This document shows positions 45,152 to 54,556 of a DNA stretch of 64,000 nucleotides, piece after piece; position 1 is the first letter of the stretch; each line of letters starts with the position of its first letter. The position numbers and the translations under genes are program-made. The stretch is from Bacillus weihaiensis (GTDB lineage Bacteria; Bacillota; Bacilli; Bacillales; Bacillaceae), in NCBI RefSeq assembly GCF_001889165.1, contig NZ_CP016020.1:682001-746000 (forward strand). Direction: 5' to 3'. The notes beneath the pieces are model-generated. The model worked only from the letters and a program-made list of their open reading frames with translations. It was not told where the DNA came from and did not search any database.

Positions 45152-45790
45152 ATGAAGGTGAGTGAAAAAAATCAGTTGTTGTTCATTGACTTTGAATTTA
45201 CAATGCCCGAGGGAAAAATGAAACATAAGGAGTTTTTTCCTGAAATTATTGAAGTAGGAATTGTATATGTGAAGGATACGGAAGTTAGTGAAACATATTC
45301 TTCGTTTGTTAAACCAGTTCATTTTCCAAAAGTAAGTGAGCGCTGTAAAAATTTCCTTAAGGTCTCTCAAGAGAACATTGATGCTGGCATTACCTTCAAA
45401 GAGTTTGTTCGAATTTTATCAGATTATAGAGGGAAGTCGAAGTCACCTATTACTGTTATTACTTGGGGAAATATGGATATGAAAGTTCTGCGTCAGAATT
45501 GTCAAAGGAATGGAGAGGTGTTTCCTTTCGAAACGTCAGAATTCCGCGATCTTTCAATGGAGTATAAACGATTCTTTGGAGACAGAAATCAAACAGGCTT
45601 ATGGAAAGCTGTTGAAGATTATGGAAAAAAAGGAACGGGTAAGCATCATCGTGCATTAGACGATGCCATGACAACTTATCACATATTTAAGCTGGTTGAA
45701 GAGGATAAAAGATACTTACAAAAACCAAGCCCACCTACTATTGGAGACCGTATAGACTTGACACAGGTATTAAAAAATTATGCCACATGA
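45152..45790 (+). CDS. kapD: KapD-like 3'-5' exonuclease-fold sporulation inhibitor
   Basis: A 212-residue DnaQ-fold (DEDD) protein: LLFIDFEFTMPEG, TWGNMDMKVL and HHRALDDAMTTYHIF carry the four acidic positions and histidine. B. subtilis KapD inhibits the KinA pathway to sporulation. Whether the nuclease activity matters is unknown. ATG 45152 follows AAAGGAGGAACAGG. Confidence 0.9.
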   Translation: MKVSEKNQLLFIDFEFTMPEGKMKHKEFFPEIIEVGIVYVKDTEVSETYSSFVKPVHFPKVSERCKNFLKVSQENIDAGITFKEFVRILSDYRGKSKSPITVITWGNMDMKVLRQNCQRNGEVFPFETSEFRDLSMEYKRFFGDRNQTGLWKAVEDYGKKGTGKHHRALDDAMTTYHIFKLVEEDKRYLQKPSPPTIGDRIDLTQVLKNYAT

Positions 45791-45808
45791 CAGTTTATTA
45801 ATATGCCT

Positions 45809-45947
45809 TTACTAAATAACAATAGGTCTTAATGACCTTAGAATTTCATTAACATAGTCATCATTCACACGACTAATCCTGGTGAGAAAGAATCTAAAAT
45901 ATTTAGCCATGTTATAGTGTGAACGTTATCCTATTGTTATTTAGTAA
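45809..45947. repeat. 139-bp element with perfect 18-bp terminal inverted repeats (MITE-like)
   Basis: Terminal arms begin TTACTAAATAACAATAGG and end with its exact reverse complement, CCTATTGTTATTTAGTAA. It lies between convergent kapD and kapB. The long arms and short body resemble a miniature element, but no clear target duplication is seen and a large bidirectional terminator hairpin is an alternative. Confidence 0.6.
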
Positions 45948-45962
45948 GAATTCTATACAGCT

Positions 45963-46349
45963 CTATAAGGTGGGGAAGTAATCTTTTTCTAGTTCTGCTA
46001 ACTTCTCTAATGAAGCCTGCGCCCATGGAGTGGCATCTGCCTCTAATTTTGCTTTCATTGTTTTTAAAGCTAGCTTCAATGAGTCAGCATAGACTGGTAC
46101 TTCATCATGATATTCTTTCACCATTTGCTTCGGAATATTTGTTTGTTCTTGATATGCCAATGCGCGTCGTTCATGGAAAAACTGGACATCGACTTGCTTT
46201 GGATTATGTAAGTCTCCCTGTTGGGGATGGTTTAGAACAGCCTTTACCTTCACTAAATAATGGGCAGGTTTTACATCTGTAATTTCTCCAATATATTTAC
46301 CAGTCTTATAAATACCTGTCACGATCTCTCCGACTTTTCTTTCCTGCAT
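45963..46349 (-). CDS. kapB: KapB, needed for KinB-dependent signalling
   Basis: A 128-residue lipoprotein-partner protein matching B. subtilis KapB (128 residues): MQERKVGEIVTGIYKTGKYI opens it and HYLVKVKAVLNHPQQGDLHN, FFHERRALAYQEQTNIPK follow. In B. subtilis it is co-transcribed with kinB and required for KinB to reach Spo0A. Here kinB is more than 1 kb away with two genes between. ATG 46349 is favoured, eight bases after AAGAAGG. Confidence 0.9.
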   Translation of the reverse strand: MQERKVGEIVTGIYKTGKYIGEITDVKPAHYLVKVKAVLNHPQQGDLHNPKQVDVQFFHERRALAYQEQTNIPKQMVKEYHDEVPVYADSLKLALKTMKAKLEADATPWAQASLEKLAELEKDYFPTL

Positions 46350-46560
46350 CATAATCACCTTCTTATAATCTTTAGCTTTATAGTATCATGTAGAGAATTT
46401 CATGACATCTATGAACTTTTGTGACAATTAGAATAGAACGTCTAGTGTTGCCTGAAAAAACTTGCTATAGTTAGGAAAGAATCATTTATTAGTAAAGAAA
46501 CACATGTAGGGTTTGACGATAATCTATATGATAAACATGTCCTAGAAAAGGTGTGTGAAA

Positions 46561-46770
46561 ATGGAACATTTTATTCAAATAATGGGGTTGTTTTTATATT
46601 TTCCTGAGGATAAAAAGGAGTATATTCCAGCAGCCATTACGATGCTTGTTTTTTTTGTAGCTGCAGTATTTGTTTTTATGTTTATTGTGAAGCAATCAAA
46701 AAAAGAAGCAACAGAAGTTGAAAAGCAAATGAAGGTAAAAACTGGGGACAAGCATAAAAGCAACGAGTAA
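46561..46770 (+). CDS. Small single-pass membrane protein
   Basis: A 69-residue protein with a helix at about 24-45 (AAITMLVFFVAAVFVFMFIV) and a basic, charged cytosolic tail rich in K and E. GTGTGTGAAA precedes the ATG. Function unknown. It sits between kapB and the SOD-like gene. Confidence 0.6.
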   Translation: MEHFIQIMGLFLYFPEDKKEYIPAAITMLVFFVAAVFVFMFIVKQSKKEATEVEKQMKVKTGDKHKSNE

Positions 46771-46833
46771 ACTGAATAAAGAAGGCTCAAATCGTGAAAA
46801 ATATCCTTAGTTAGATTAAAGTGAGGGGTTTAG

Positions 46834-47400
46834 ATGAAACGAACTTGGGTCTTTTTTTTAGTAATATCGTTTATGCTTTCAGGGTGCATGGAAGAAGAGA
46901 TTACGAAGATGGATGTTGAGATGTTCAACGCAAGTGGGGATTCACTTGGCACCATTAAAATAGGCGAACAAGCAGAAGGGCTTGAATTGGAGGTTCTGTT
47001 AGAGGGTCTTCCAGAAGGGGAGCATGGCTTACACATTCATGAGAATGCAACGTGTGAACCACCAGATTTTAAGAGTGCTGGAAATCATTTTAATCCTGAT
47101 GAGGCGATGCATGGATTGTTACATCCAGAGGGGGCACATGCAGGTGATTTACCAAACATTATTGTGGAAGGTGGAAAAGCTGATGCTCAGCTAATGGCAC
47201 CTCAGTTGACGTTGAAGGATGGTAAGAAAAACTCCCTCTTACGAAATGAAGGGACAACCATCATCATAACGGAAATGAAAGATGATGGTATGACTCAGCC
47301 TTCGGGTGATTCTGGAAATCGTATTGCTTGTGGAGAAATTACTGAAAAAGAGGCAAAACGTGAAGAGAAAAAGGAAGTAACACCAGCAGAGGAAGAATAA
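46834..47400 (+). CDS. Cu/Zn superoxide dismutase-like lipoprotein, probably lacking one Cu ligand
   Basis: A 188-residue lipoprotein (ISFMLSGCMEE lipobox, so anchored by C18) with a SodC fold. The ligands HIH, GNHFNP and HPEGAHAGDLPN are present and the disulfide cysteines (NATCEPP, IACGEI) are seen. The fourth copper histidine of the family (VIH... in active SodC) is replaced by IITEMKDD. B. subtilis YojM also lacks Cu ligands, so superoxide dismutation is doubtful. A terminator hairpin overlaps the kinB end downstream. Confidence 0.82.
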   Translation: MKRTWVFFLVISFMLSGCMEEEITKMDVEMFNASGDSLGTIKIGEQAEGLELEVLLEGLPEGEHGLHIHENATCEPPDFKSAGNHFNPDEAMHGLLHPEGAHAGDLPNIIVEGGKADAQLMAPQLTLKDGKKNSLLRNEGTTIIITEMKDDGMTQPSGDSGNRIACGEITEKEAKREEKKEVTPAEEE

Positions 47401-47408
47401 AAACAAAT

Positions 47409-47439
47409 AAAACTGGGTAGCTAATAGCTACCCAGTTTT
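47409..47439. terminator. Terminator overlapping the kinB stop codon
   Basis: A perfect 14-bp stem AAAACTGGGTAGCT/AGCTACCCAGTTTT, loop AAT. kinB (minus) ends at 47428 inside this hairpin, and the SOD-like gene ends just before it. Confidence 0.9.
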
Positions 47440-48750
47440 ATTGTGCTCTAAGTCTTTGCCATTAATCGGTTCATCACCTATAAAATAAGGAAGAGTAATG
47501 GTCGCTACTGTTCCTTTGTGGAGTTCACTTTTGTAATGGATATGGCCATTATGATTTTTTAGGATGGAATAGGTAACGGTTAAGCCTAGTCCTGTTCCCC
47601 GTTCCTTTAACGTATAATAGGGTTCACCCAATCTAGCAAGTTGCTCATGGGACATGCCTTGTCCGTTATCAGATATTCTTATTTGAATAGTCTCATCTAT
47701 AGCCTCTGCATCAATTGTAACTACTCCACCTAAATCTGGAACTGCTTCAATGGAATTCTTTATTACATTAATAAATACCTGTTTTAGCTTTGTTTTGTCA
47801 CCGAGAACAAAAAGGTGATCATCTGTATGACAAACAAACTGAACAGATTTTAAATTTGCATAGGAAGACATTAATGTCGAAAGATCATTGAGTAAAAGTG
47901 ATAATGGGATCCGTTCCTTTGTAAGATATTGTTGCCCAGCTAAACTTAAATAATCAGTAATGATTGACTGGGCTCGATCTAATTCTGTCATTATGAGATC
48001 AGCATATTCTTTCTTTTTGTCAGGGGGAAGTTCTTTGGAAACTCCCATTAGTTGAATAAATCCTCTTACCACGGTTAGGGGGTTTCGCACCTCATGAGCT
48101 ACACTTGCTGCGAGCTCACTAACTATTTTTAATTTCTCTGTTTTCAAAATCTCTTTTCTAAACATTGAATTTTCCTTCATATATTCAATGAGATAGATTG
48201 CAATGTATAAGGTAAGCATTAATATACCGACGGAGATCCCAAGAATAGCATAATCAAGTAAAGTAACAGGTAGTAATTTGAGCAAATCAACCATCATATA
48301 GCCAAAGTAGGTTAATAAAAGCAATGAAACACCATAGAGACTAGAAGCTAAAAGCTTTCCTTTTTTATTTTTTCGGTGCCATTTCTTGGTGAAGGCACAT
48401 GATAATAGTGAACAACAAAGTAGGTATAAGAAATAATAAAGCCAATGTAATTCCAGTGGATGAATGAGATATAAGATTGATGTTGATAGGGTAATTAAAC
48501 CAGAAATATATCCAGCATATGTAAAGCTTATAAAAAGGGGAATGGCTTGAAGGTTAAAAAAAACACTGTCAACCATTTCAATCGGAAAACAAATACATAG
48601 CAATGAAGAGATGCTAGCACTAATGGTGATAATTCCTTTATTTGGTCTAAGTACATGAGAATGGTCGTTACTTAGCCAAAAAACATGGTAACTCATAATT
48701 GGAAAAATAATAAATGATAATTGTAGAATAATATCTTTTAATAAGTCCAT
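47428..48750 (-). CDS. kinB: KinB, sporulation sensor histidine kinase
   Basis: A 440-residue membrane kinase with six N-terminal helices (to about residue 190) and H219 in VAHEVRNPLTVV. The ATPase has INVIKNSIEAV and GTGLGLTVTYSIL. B. subtilis KinB feeds the Spo0F phosphorelay to Spo0A and is about 428 residues. Its partner KapB lies about 1.1 kb away, on the same strand but no longer adjacent. Confidence 0.92.
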   Translation of the reverse strand: MDLLKDIILQLSFIIFPIMSYHVFWLSNDHSHVLRPNKGIITISASISSLLCICFPIEMVDSVFFNLQAIPLFISFTYAGYISGLITLSTSILYLIHPLELHWLYYFLYLLCCSLLSCAFTKKWHRKNKKGKLLASSLYGVSLLLLTYFGYMMVDLLKLLPVTLLDYAILGISVGILMLTLYIAIYLIEYMKENSMFRKEILKTEKLKIVSELAASVAHEVRNPLTVVRGFIQLMGVSKELPPDKKKEYADLIMTELDRAQSIITDYLSLAGQQYLTKERIPLSLLLNDLSTLMSSYANLKSVQFVCHTDDHLFVLGDKTKLKQVFINVIKNSIEAVPDLGGVVTIDAEAIDETIQIRISDNGQGMSHEQLARLGEPYYTLKERGTGLGLTVTYSILKNHNGHIHYKSELHKGTVATITLPYFIGDEPINGKDLEHNKTG

Positions 48751-49174
48751 AAACTGATCACCTTAGTATGATTAGATTTCCCTAATTATACCACCTATTT
48801 AATCGAATATGTCCTAATTTTCAAAAAAACAGTGACAAAATTTAGGTATAAAGTCTGGTTTTTTGTAAAAAAATATGCTTAGTTATTAGGCTCAATTTGT
48901 TTTTACTATATTTTTTGCTGTGTTCATGGTGAAGTTCGCTCTATGTAGATTGGAGTGAAAGGCAGAAGTCTCCTGGACCGCCCCAGAGGAAAGTGGATAC
49001 CTGTGATGGAAAACAGATACAGCGCCTTATTTTAAGAATAGGTCACCATCATCCGTAATATCCTTCCTAGTAAGCAGGGAAGAGAGGAGAAGAGAAGCAC
49101 TCCTTTATTAGTGAGAAAAATACTTGTATTAGGAGATTTTACCAAACAAACATTCATAAGAAAATAGCTAAAAT
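48751..49174. other. Intergenic region kinB/patB with a degenerate repeat copy
   Basis: AGATTGGAGTGAAAGGCAGA followed by AGTCTCCTGGACCG at about 48948-48980 resembles the CTCCTGCGGG-type repeat seen at 55170-55290, in worn form. Promoter of kinB (minus) is presumably at the left end. Confidence 0.45.
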
Positions 49175-49175
49175 A

Positions 49176-49221
49176 AACAGAATGGAAACTAAGAGAATAA
49201 ATACTCTTATTCCATTCTGTT
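49176..49221 (-). terminator. Terminator downstream of patB
   Basis: Stem AACAGAATGGAA/TTCCATTCTGTT flanked by T-rich sequence on the minus strand. Confidence 0.75.
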
Positions 49222-49238
49222 AAGGTGTTAGGGAGCTA

Positions 49239-50411
49239 TCAATCTTTCAATGCTGTAACAAGTCTTATTAGTCCTTGATGAAGAGTTTCCTTTGGACATG
49301 CTATATTCATTCTTAAAAATCCTGCTCCATTTTGACCGAATTTAGATCCAGGCTCTAAAGCAAGCTGCCCTTTATGTAACAAGAGTTTTTTTAGCTCATC
49401 ATCTGTTTTGTTAAAGGAACGTACGTCTAGCCATAGAAGGTAAGTGGATTCGGGATCCATTACTCTAATTTGAGGAAGATGCTCACCTAGGTATTCTTTT
49501 ACGATTGTTACATTTTCCTCTAAGTACACAATGAGCTCATCAAGCCAGGCTTCCCCGTGACGATATGCAGCTTCCATTGCTTCCGTACCGAGGGTGTTCA
49601 AGGTCATTAATCCATAGAGTTGCTGAGCTTCTATATATTTTTTCTTTAAGCTTTCATCCGGTATAAGAAGGACAGAGGCTTGAAGACCTGCAAGATTAAA
49701 GGTCTTACTTGGTGCTATGCATGTAATAGTATTCCTAGCAATATCCTCCCTAAGTGAGGCAATTGGTGTATACTCATGTTGAAAAAGGAGAAGATCGGAA
49801 TGGATATCATCCGATATAAGTAAAACATGATGTTTTAAGCAGAGCTCACCTATTTGAAGTAGTTCATCCTTTGACCATACCCTACCACCAGGGTTATGAG
49901 GATTACAAAGGATAAACATTGTCGTTTCAGGCTTAGAGAGCTTAGTTTCAAGATCTTCAAAATCAATTTCAAAACGATGTTGTTCAGTGAGGTGTAACTT
50001 ATTATATAGAACATCTCGTTTATGTTTTTTAGCCATCTCAAAAAAAGGATAGTAAACAGGAGATTGGACAACGATCTTGTCGGTTGGATCTGTATAAGCA
50101 GAAATAGCTAAACTAAGTGCTGTGACAATTCCTGGACTGTATGTCATCCATCTTGAATCTACCTTCCAATGGTGACGTTTTTCTACCCAATGAATAATGG
50201 CTTCCTCCATGCTCTTTCCAGGCATTGTATAGCCGAAAATTCCATGATCAATACGTGCGTGTAAGGCGTTTATCACCTCTTCAGGGGCTTTAAAATCCAT
50301 GTCAGCCACCCACATTGGCAAGACATCATCAACACCAAAAAGTTTCTTTGAATAGTCCCATTTAACAGAACTTGTGTTTTTTCTGTTTATTAGTTGATCA
50401 AAACGACTCAT
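49239..50411 (-). CDS. patB: PatB, pyridoxal-phosphate-dependent C-S lyase/aminotransferase
   Basis: A 390-residue MalY/PatB-type fold I PLP enzyme. The PLP lysine is in APSKTFNLAGLQAS, and ILCNPHNPGGRVW and SDDIHSDLL are fold motifs. B. subtilis PatB cleaves cystathionine (C-S lyase). The reaction here is inferred. It is the first gene of no clear operon: divergent from yugE. Confidence 0.92.
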   Translation of the reverse strand: MSRFDQLINRKNTSSVKWDYSKKLFGVDDVLPMWVADMDFKAPEEVINALHARIDHGIFGYTMPGKSMEEAIIHWVEKRHHWKVDSRWMTYSPGIVTALSLAISAYTDPTDKIVVQSPVYYPFFEMAKKHKRDVLYNKLHLTEQHRFEIDFEDLETKLSKPETTMFILCNPHNPGGRVWSKDELLQIGELCLKHHVLLISDDIHSDLLLFQHEYTPIASLREDIARNTITCIAPSKTFNLAGLQASVLLIPDESLKKKYIEAQQLYGLMTLNTLGTEAMEAAYRHGEAWLDELIVYLEENVTIVKEYLGEHLPQIRVMDPESTYLLWLDVRSFNKTDDELKKLLLHKGQLALEPGSKFGQNGAGFLRMNIACPKETLHQGLIRLVTALKD

Positions 50412-50501
50412 TCCATCACCTCATTGTTTTCATTTTCTCCTTCTATCATAAATGTGTTACAATAACAGTGCAAAAAATAAGATAACTAAAAAGGTGACAA
50501 A

Positions 50502-50765
50502 ATGGAAGCGCAGCAAACAAATCTTTTAATAATGGAAGAATTATTAAAATGGGATCCACTCGGTTATGGTGTAGGAAGTTATGAAACGGAAGTAGTAGAT
50601 GTGCTACAGGCCGTTCATATGTACGATACAGCTATAAAGCTCGCTCGTAAAACACAGGAGATCTATGAATTCTCATTCGAAGAAATGATTCCTCTTTCAG
50701 AATGTGAGAAGATGGCCAAGAAACTTCTAGAGATAAAAAATTCAGCAAGTAGCTGTGAGATATAG
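50502..50765 (+). CDS. yugE: YugE-like DUF1871 protein
   Basis: An 87-residue protein of the DUF1871 family, B. subtilis YugE being 86 residues. The N-terminal LLIMEELLKWDPLGYGVGSYETE and acidic middle are characteristic. Function unknown. A 14-bp hairpin terminator follows directly. Confidence 0.85.
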   Translation: MEAQQTNLLIMEELLKWDPLGYGVGSYETEVVDVLQAVHMYDTAIKLARKTQEIYEFSFEEMIPLSECEKMAKKLLEIKNSASSCEI

Positions 50766-50766
50766 G

Positions 50767-50804
50767 AAAAGGCAAAATGTCTGTTGAACATTTTGCCTTT
50801 TTTC
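50767..50804 (+). terminator. Terminator after yugE
   Basis: AAAAGGCAAAATGT/ACATTTTGCCTTTT stem then T. Confidence 0.9.
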
Positions 50805-50874
50805 CTGTTTAAGAAACATAAAATGCCTTGATGTGGGCCTAAGCGCTGACCGAGTCACTTTACCTTTTCTTATA

Positions 50875-51711
50875 CTATTGTGCCTGAGATAAAAATGTCA
50901 CAATTTTTTCTGTTACATGCTCTGGTCTTTCTTCTGGAACAAGGTGACCTGTGTTTTGGAACGAAAAGAAGGTAGAGTTCGGTAAGTCCTTTTTTAGACG
51001 ATGTCCGATTGGGACAGGTACCACTTTGTCTTCATTCCCCCAGATGAGTAAGCTAGGCTGTTCAATTTGTTTTAACTCCTCAGGTGGTAAATCCCCTTCA
51101 TGATCACGAATCATGCGATTTAATGCTCTGAAGATTTTATCATCTAGAAAGGGGGCCATATAGCCATCCATCATCTCTTGATCAATCAGTGTTCGATCGT
51201 GTACAACATTATATAAATTTTTTAATATCCCCTGGCTAGCTAACCAATGTTTAATACAAAGATAGAAATATGGTACATAAGAGCCGAATTTCAAGCTAGG
51301 ATGAACGCCTTTCATATAGCCTGAGCTGCAAAGTAAAATGACTTTTTGGAAGAGATCTGGTCTTTGTTTTGCTGCATTTAAGGAAACTTGTCCCCCCATT
51401 GAATGTCCAACGAGAAATGCTTTCTTTATCTGTAAAGCTTCTATTAATTGGATAACTACTTTCGCCATATTTGTATAGGAATGAACAAATTTAGTGGATT
51501 TTTCTGTTTTTCCAAAAGGCGGTAGATCAATGGTAATAATGGTATAATCTTTCTCTAATAAAGGAATAATTTTTCTGTAGCAAAAGCTAGAGGATAAAAA
51601 ACCATGAATCAAAACAAGTGTCGGTTTTCCTTTTTCCTTTTCGTATACTTCATAGTGAACGTTCACGCCAAGAATGTTCATGGTGCTACAATAGTAATGA
51701 CTCCTATCCAT
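50875..51711 (-). CDS. yugF: YugF, alpha/beta hydrolase
   Basis: A 278-residue alpha/beta hydrolase: VLIHGFLSSSFCYR (oxyanion hole), GHSMGGQVSLNAA (nucleophile Ser) and the C-terminal HLVPEERP histidine. The substrate is unknown. ATG 51711 fits GGAGTG at nine bases. An extra ATG at 51717 lies only three bases from it. Confidence 0.88.
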   Translation of the reverse strand: MDRSHYYCSTMNILGVNVHYEVYEKEKGKPTLVLIHGFLSSSFCYRKIIPLLEKDYTIITIDLPPFGKTEKSTKFVHSYTNMAKVVIQLIEALQIKKAFLVGHSMGGQVSLNAAKQRPDLFQKVILLCSSGYMKGVHPSLKFGSYVPYFYLCIKHWLASQGILKNLYNVVHDRTLIDQEMMDGYMAPFLDDKIFRALNRMIRDHEGDLPPEELKQIEQPSLLIWGNEDKVVPVPIGHRLKKDLPNSTFFSFQNTGHLVPEERPEHVTEKIVTFLSQAQ

Positions 51712-52021
51712 AAGCATTCACTCCATTTTTACTCTATATATAAGTTGGTTGTTATGATAGAATATCTCCTTGAAAATCTGTTGCGTCTCAAATTCTTTAA
51801 ACGTTGTGAAATCTTGAGGATTTATATATGAAATTTAAAGAAACTTCTTGTTAATTTGATTGAGAGTTGAGTACAGATTTTAAAAGGTTTATTCTATTTT
51901 TTCCGAAATACATGATATCACTCATGTAAAATCTACCCGTATTTCTTTTTCTAAAACATAGGAAAAACAAGCAACTAGATGGTATAATTATCAGAAGATT
52001 TGAAAAGTAGGAGTGTTACCA

Positions 52022-52522
52022 ATGAAATTAACAGAAAAAGAAGTGGAAATATTAGAGATTCTCGAGGATAATTGTCGTCTTTCTCCTGACTATATCGCCA
52101 AAATGGTTGATTTAACTGAGTCAGAAACCAATACTATTATTAAAAACCTTGAAGAGCAAAGAATCATTGTTGATTACACAACACAGGTAAACTGGCGCAA
52201 GGTTGATGGTCATGAAGGTGTAAAGGCAATGATTGATGTAAAGGTTCAGCCAAAACGTGGTGTTGGCTTTGATGATATTGCAAGTCGGATTTATCGATTT
52301 AATGAAGTCAAATCAGTTTATTTAATGTCAGGTGCTTACGATTTATCTGTCATCATCGAAGGAAAAACAATGTCTGATGTTGCACAATTTGTGTCCGATA
52401 AGCTGTCTACCTTAGATTCTGTCCTATCGACTACAACTCATTTTATTCTCAAAAAATATAAGCATGATGGAACCATTTTTGATCAAGATGATGAGGATAA
52501 GAGAATTGTGGTGTCTCCATGA
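52022..52522 (+). CDS. alaR: AlaR (YugG), Lrp/AsnC-family regulator
   Basis: A 166-residue Lrp/AsnC regulator with the helix-turn-helix at about 1-55 (LSPDYIAKMVDLTESETNTI) and the RAM ligand-sensing domain (KSVYLMSGAYDLSVIIEG). In B. subtilis YugG (AlaR) controls the alanine aminotransferase AlaT. It overlaps alaT by four bases, so the two are translationally coupled. Confidence 0.9.
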   Translation: MKLTEKEVEILEILEDNCRLSPDYIAKMVDLTESETNTIIKNLEEQRIIVDYTTQVNWRKVDGHEGVKAMIDVKVQPKRGVGFDDIASRIYRFNEVKSVYLMSGAYDLSVIIEGKTMSDVAQFVSDKLSTLDSVLSTTTHFILKKYKHDGTIFDQDDEDKRIVVSP

Positions 52523-53688
52523 TTGAACCATCTCACTATTTATCCGAAACAGTAAAAGGGTTAAAGCCATCTGGGATTCGGAAGTTTTTTGATTTAGCTG
52601 CAAGTATGGAAGGTGTCATATCTCTTGGTGTGGGTGAGCCTGATTTTGTTACACCATGGGCAGTTCGAGAAGCATCGATTTTGTCTTTAGAGCAGGGGCA
52701 TACTTCTTATACTGCAAATGCAGGGCTTTTAGAATTACGAGAAGTAATTAGCGATTATTTATTGAAGGTCTCAAAACAATCCTACAATCCTAAAGAAGAA
52801 ATTCTTGTAACAGTTGGTGCCAGTCAAGCACTTGATGTAGCACTTAGAGCTATTGTTAATCCAGGTGATGAAGTGATTGTTATTGAACCAAGCTTTGTTT
52901 CCTATGCTTCCCTCGTTTCCTTAGCAGGGGGAACTCCTATAAGTTTACAAACAGAAGGGGATATGGAGTTCAAGCTGCAGCCAAAGGAACTAGAAAAAGT
53001 GATTACAGACAAGACTAAAGCCATTATCCTATGCTCACCTAGTAATCCGACAGGAACTGTATTAGATAAGGAAGAGCTTGAAGGAATTGCTGAAATAATT
53101 GAAAAACATGATTTACTCGTTATCTCCGATGAAATCTATGCGGAGCTCACATATGATCGTGACTATACAAGCTTTGTCTCAATTGAAGGCATGAGAGAAA
53201 GGACCATCCTTGTATCTGGTTTTTCAAAAGGGTTTGCGATGACTGGTTGGAGATTAGGATATATAGCGGCACAGCCTGAGTTTTTAGGCGCAATGTTAAA
53301 AATTCATCAGTATTCAATGATGTGTGCTCCAACTATGGCGCAGTATGCTGCAATTGAAGCAATGAAAAATGGCCAGGAAGATGTTTATTTTATGAAAAAA
53401 AGCTACAGACAGCGTCGAAACTTATTTGTAAATGCTTTAAATGAAATGGGTTTAACCTGCCATGTACCTGGGGGAGCTTTTTACGTATTCCCTTCAATTA
53501 AAGCGACAAACTTAACGTCGGAAGAATTTGCTGAACAATTGCTTATAGAAGAAAAGGTTGCTGTAGTTCCAGGGAATGTATTTGGAGATAGTGGTGAAGG
53601 CTATATTCGTTGTTCATACGCATCATCATTAGAACAATTACAGGAAGCCTTAAAACGAATGCAGAGATTTATTGAGAAAAGAGTATAA
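52519..53688 (+). CDS. alaT: AlaT (YugH), alanine aminotransferase
   Basis: A 389-residue class I/II PLP aminotransferase. The PLP lysine lies in VSGFSKGFAMTGWR, and SPSNPTGTVLDKEEL and the C-terminal IRCSYASS (Arg carboxylate binding) are visible. B. subtilis AlaT transfers amino groups between glutamate and pyruvate. Two hairpins follow, at 53706-53727 and 53741-53792. Confidence 0.9.
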   Translation: MIEPSHYLSETVKGLKPSGIRKFFDLAASMEGVISLGVGEPDFVTPWAVREASILSLEQGHTSYTANAGLLELREVISDYLLKVSKQSYNPKEEILVTVGASQALDVALRAIVNPGDEVIVIEPSFVSYASLVSLAGGTPISLQTEGDMEFKLQPKELEKVITDKTKAIILCSPSNPTGTVLDKEELEGIAEIIEKHDLLVISDEIYAELTYDRDYTSFVSIEGMRERTILVSGFSKGFAMTGWRLGYIAAQPEFLGAMLKIHQYSMMCAPTMAQYAAIEAMKNGQEDVYFMKKSYRQRRNLFVNALNEMGLTCHVPGGAFYVFPSIKATNLTSEEFAEQLLIEEKVAVVPGNVFGDSGEGYIRCSYASSLEQLQEALKRMQRFIEKRV

Positions 53689-53705
53689 AAAGAGTATAAA
53701 AAAAG

Positions 53706-53792
53706 GCTGACCATTTAAATGGTCAGCTATTATAGAGAAAACAAAAGGGGGAATACTAGAAAGCCTTATGCTTGTATGATTCCCTCTTTTGT
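53706..53792. terminator. Double hairpin after alaT
   Basis: A perfect palindrome GCTGACCATTTAAATGGTCAGC region (22 bp at 53706-53727) is followed by a second stem at 53741-53754/53779-53792 with a long loop. Neither has a strong T-run, so the function is uncertain. Confidence 0.5.
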
Positions 53793-54066
53793 TGAAATTT
53801 AAACCTATCTTGTTAAAGGAAAATATTTTTCCTGTGATTGACACTTATTATCCTAAGGCAATCATATAAATCTTCCTTGGTTGATAGGTTATTTTGCTTA
53901 AGATAGGCATACTAAAGAGGAAGAGAGTATGACAAATGTGGTTGGTTTCGGGCGGTTTTCGATAAGTGATCGTTATTACAACCTTTGTAAAATACTTAAA
54001 CTTATGATATAATTTTTTATTGCGTATAATTGGACATATAATTATAAGAAAATAGGAGTGTTATTT

Positions 54067-54468
54067 ATGACAACAAATTACGAAATTGGCAGTGTTCATA
54101 CAGGAAAAGTTACGGGAATTCAACCTTACGGAGCGTTCGTTGCATTAGATGGAGAAACTCAAGGATTAGTTCATATCTCTGAAATCACTCACGGATTCGT
54201 TAAAGATGTTAACGAACATTTAAACATTAATGATGAAGTACAAGTAAAAGTACTTTCTATCGATGAGAAGTCTGGAAAAATTAGCTTATCTATCCGTGCA
54301 ACTCAAGAAGCACCAGTAGAAGAAAAGAAAGAGTCTGCGCCAAGAAAACCTAAAAAGCGTCAAGCAACTGTAAAAACAGAAACTGAAACTCCACAAGGTT
54401 TCAACACGTTAAAAGATAAGCTTGAAGAGTGGATTGAGCAATCTAAAAAAGAAGAAGTTAAAAAATAA
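54067..54468 (+). CDS. yugI: YugI, S1-domain general stress protein 13
   Basis: A 133-residue RNA-binding protein with one S1 domain (TGIQPYGAFVALDGETQGLVH) and a lysine-rich linker and tail. The B. subtilis homologue is general stress protein 13. ATG 54067 follows AGGAGTGTTATTT. Roughly two residues differ from a GTG start at 54058. A strong terminator follows. Confidence 0.92.
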   Translation: MTTNYEIGSVHTGKVTGIQPYGAFVALDGETQGLVHISEITHGFVKDVNEHLNINDEVQVKVLSIDEKSGKISLSIRATQEAPVEEKKESAPRKPKKRQATVKTETETPQGFNTLKDKLEEWIEQSKKEEVKK

Positions 54469-54508
54469 TTTTCTAGCATGAGGAAGATGAGCATAATAGC
54501 TCATTTTG

Positions 54509-54556
54509 GACTGTAGACAAACTCGGATAATAATCGGGCTTGTCTACAGTCTTTTT
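54509..54556 (+). terminator. Terminator after yugI
   Basis: Perfect arms GACTGTAGACAA/TTGTCTACAGTC followed by five T. Confidence 0.9.
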
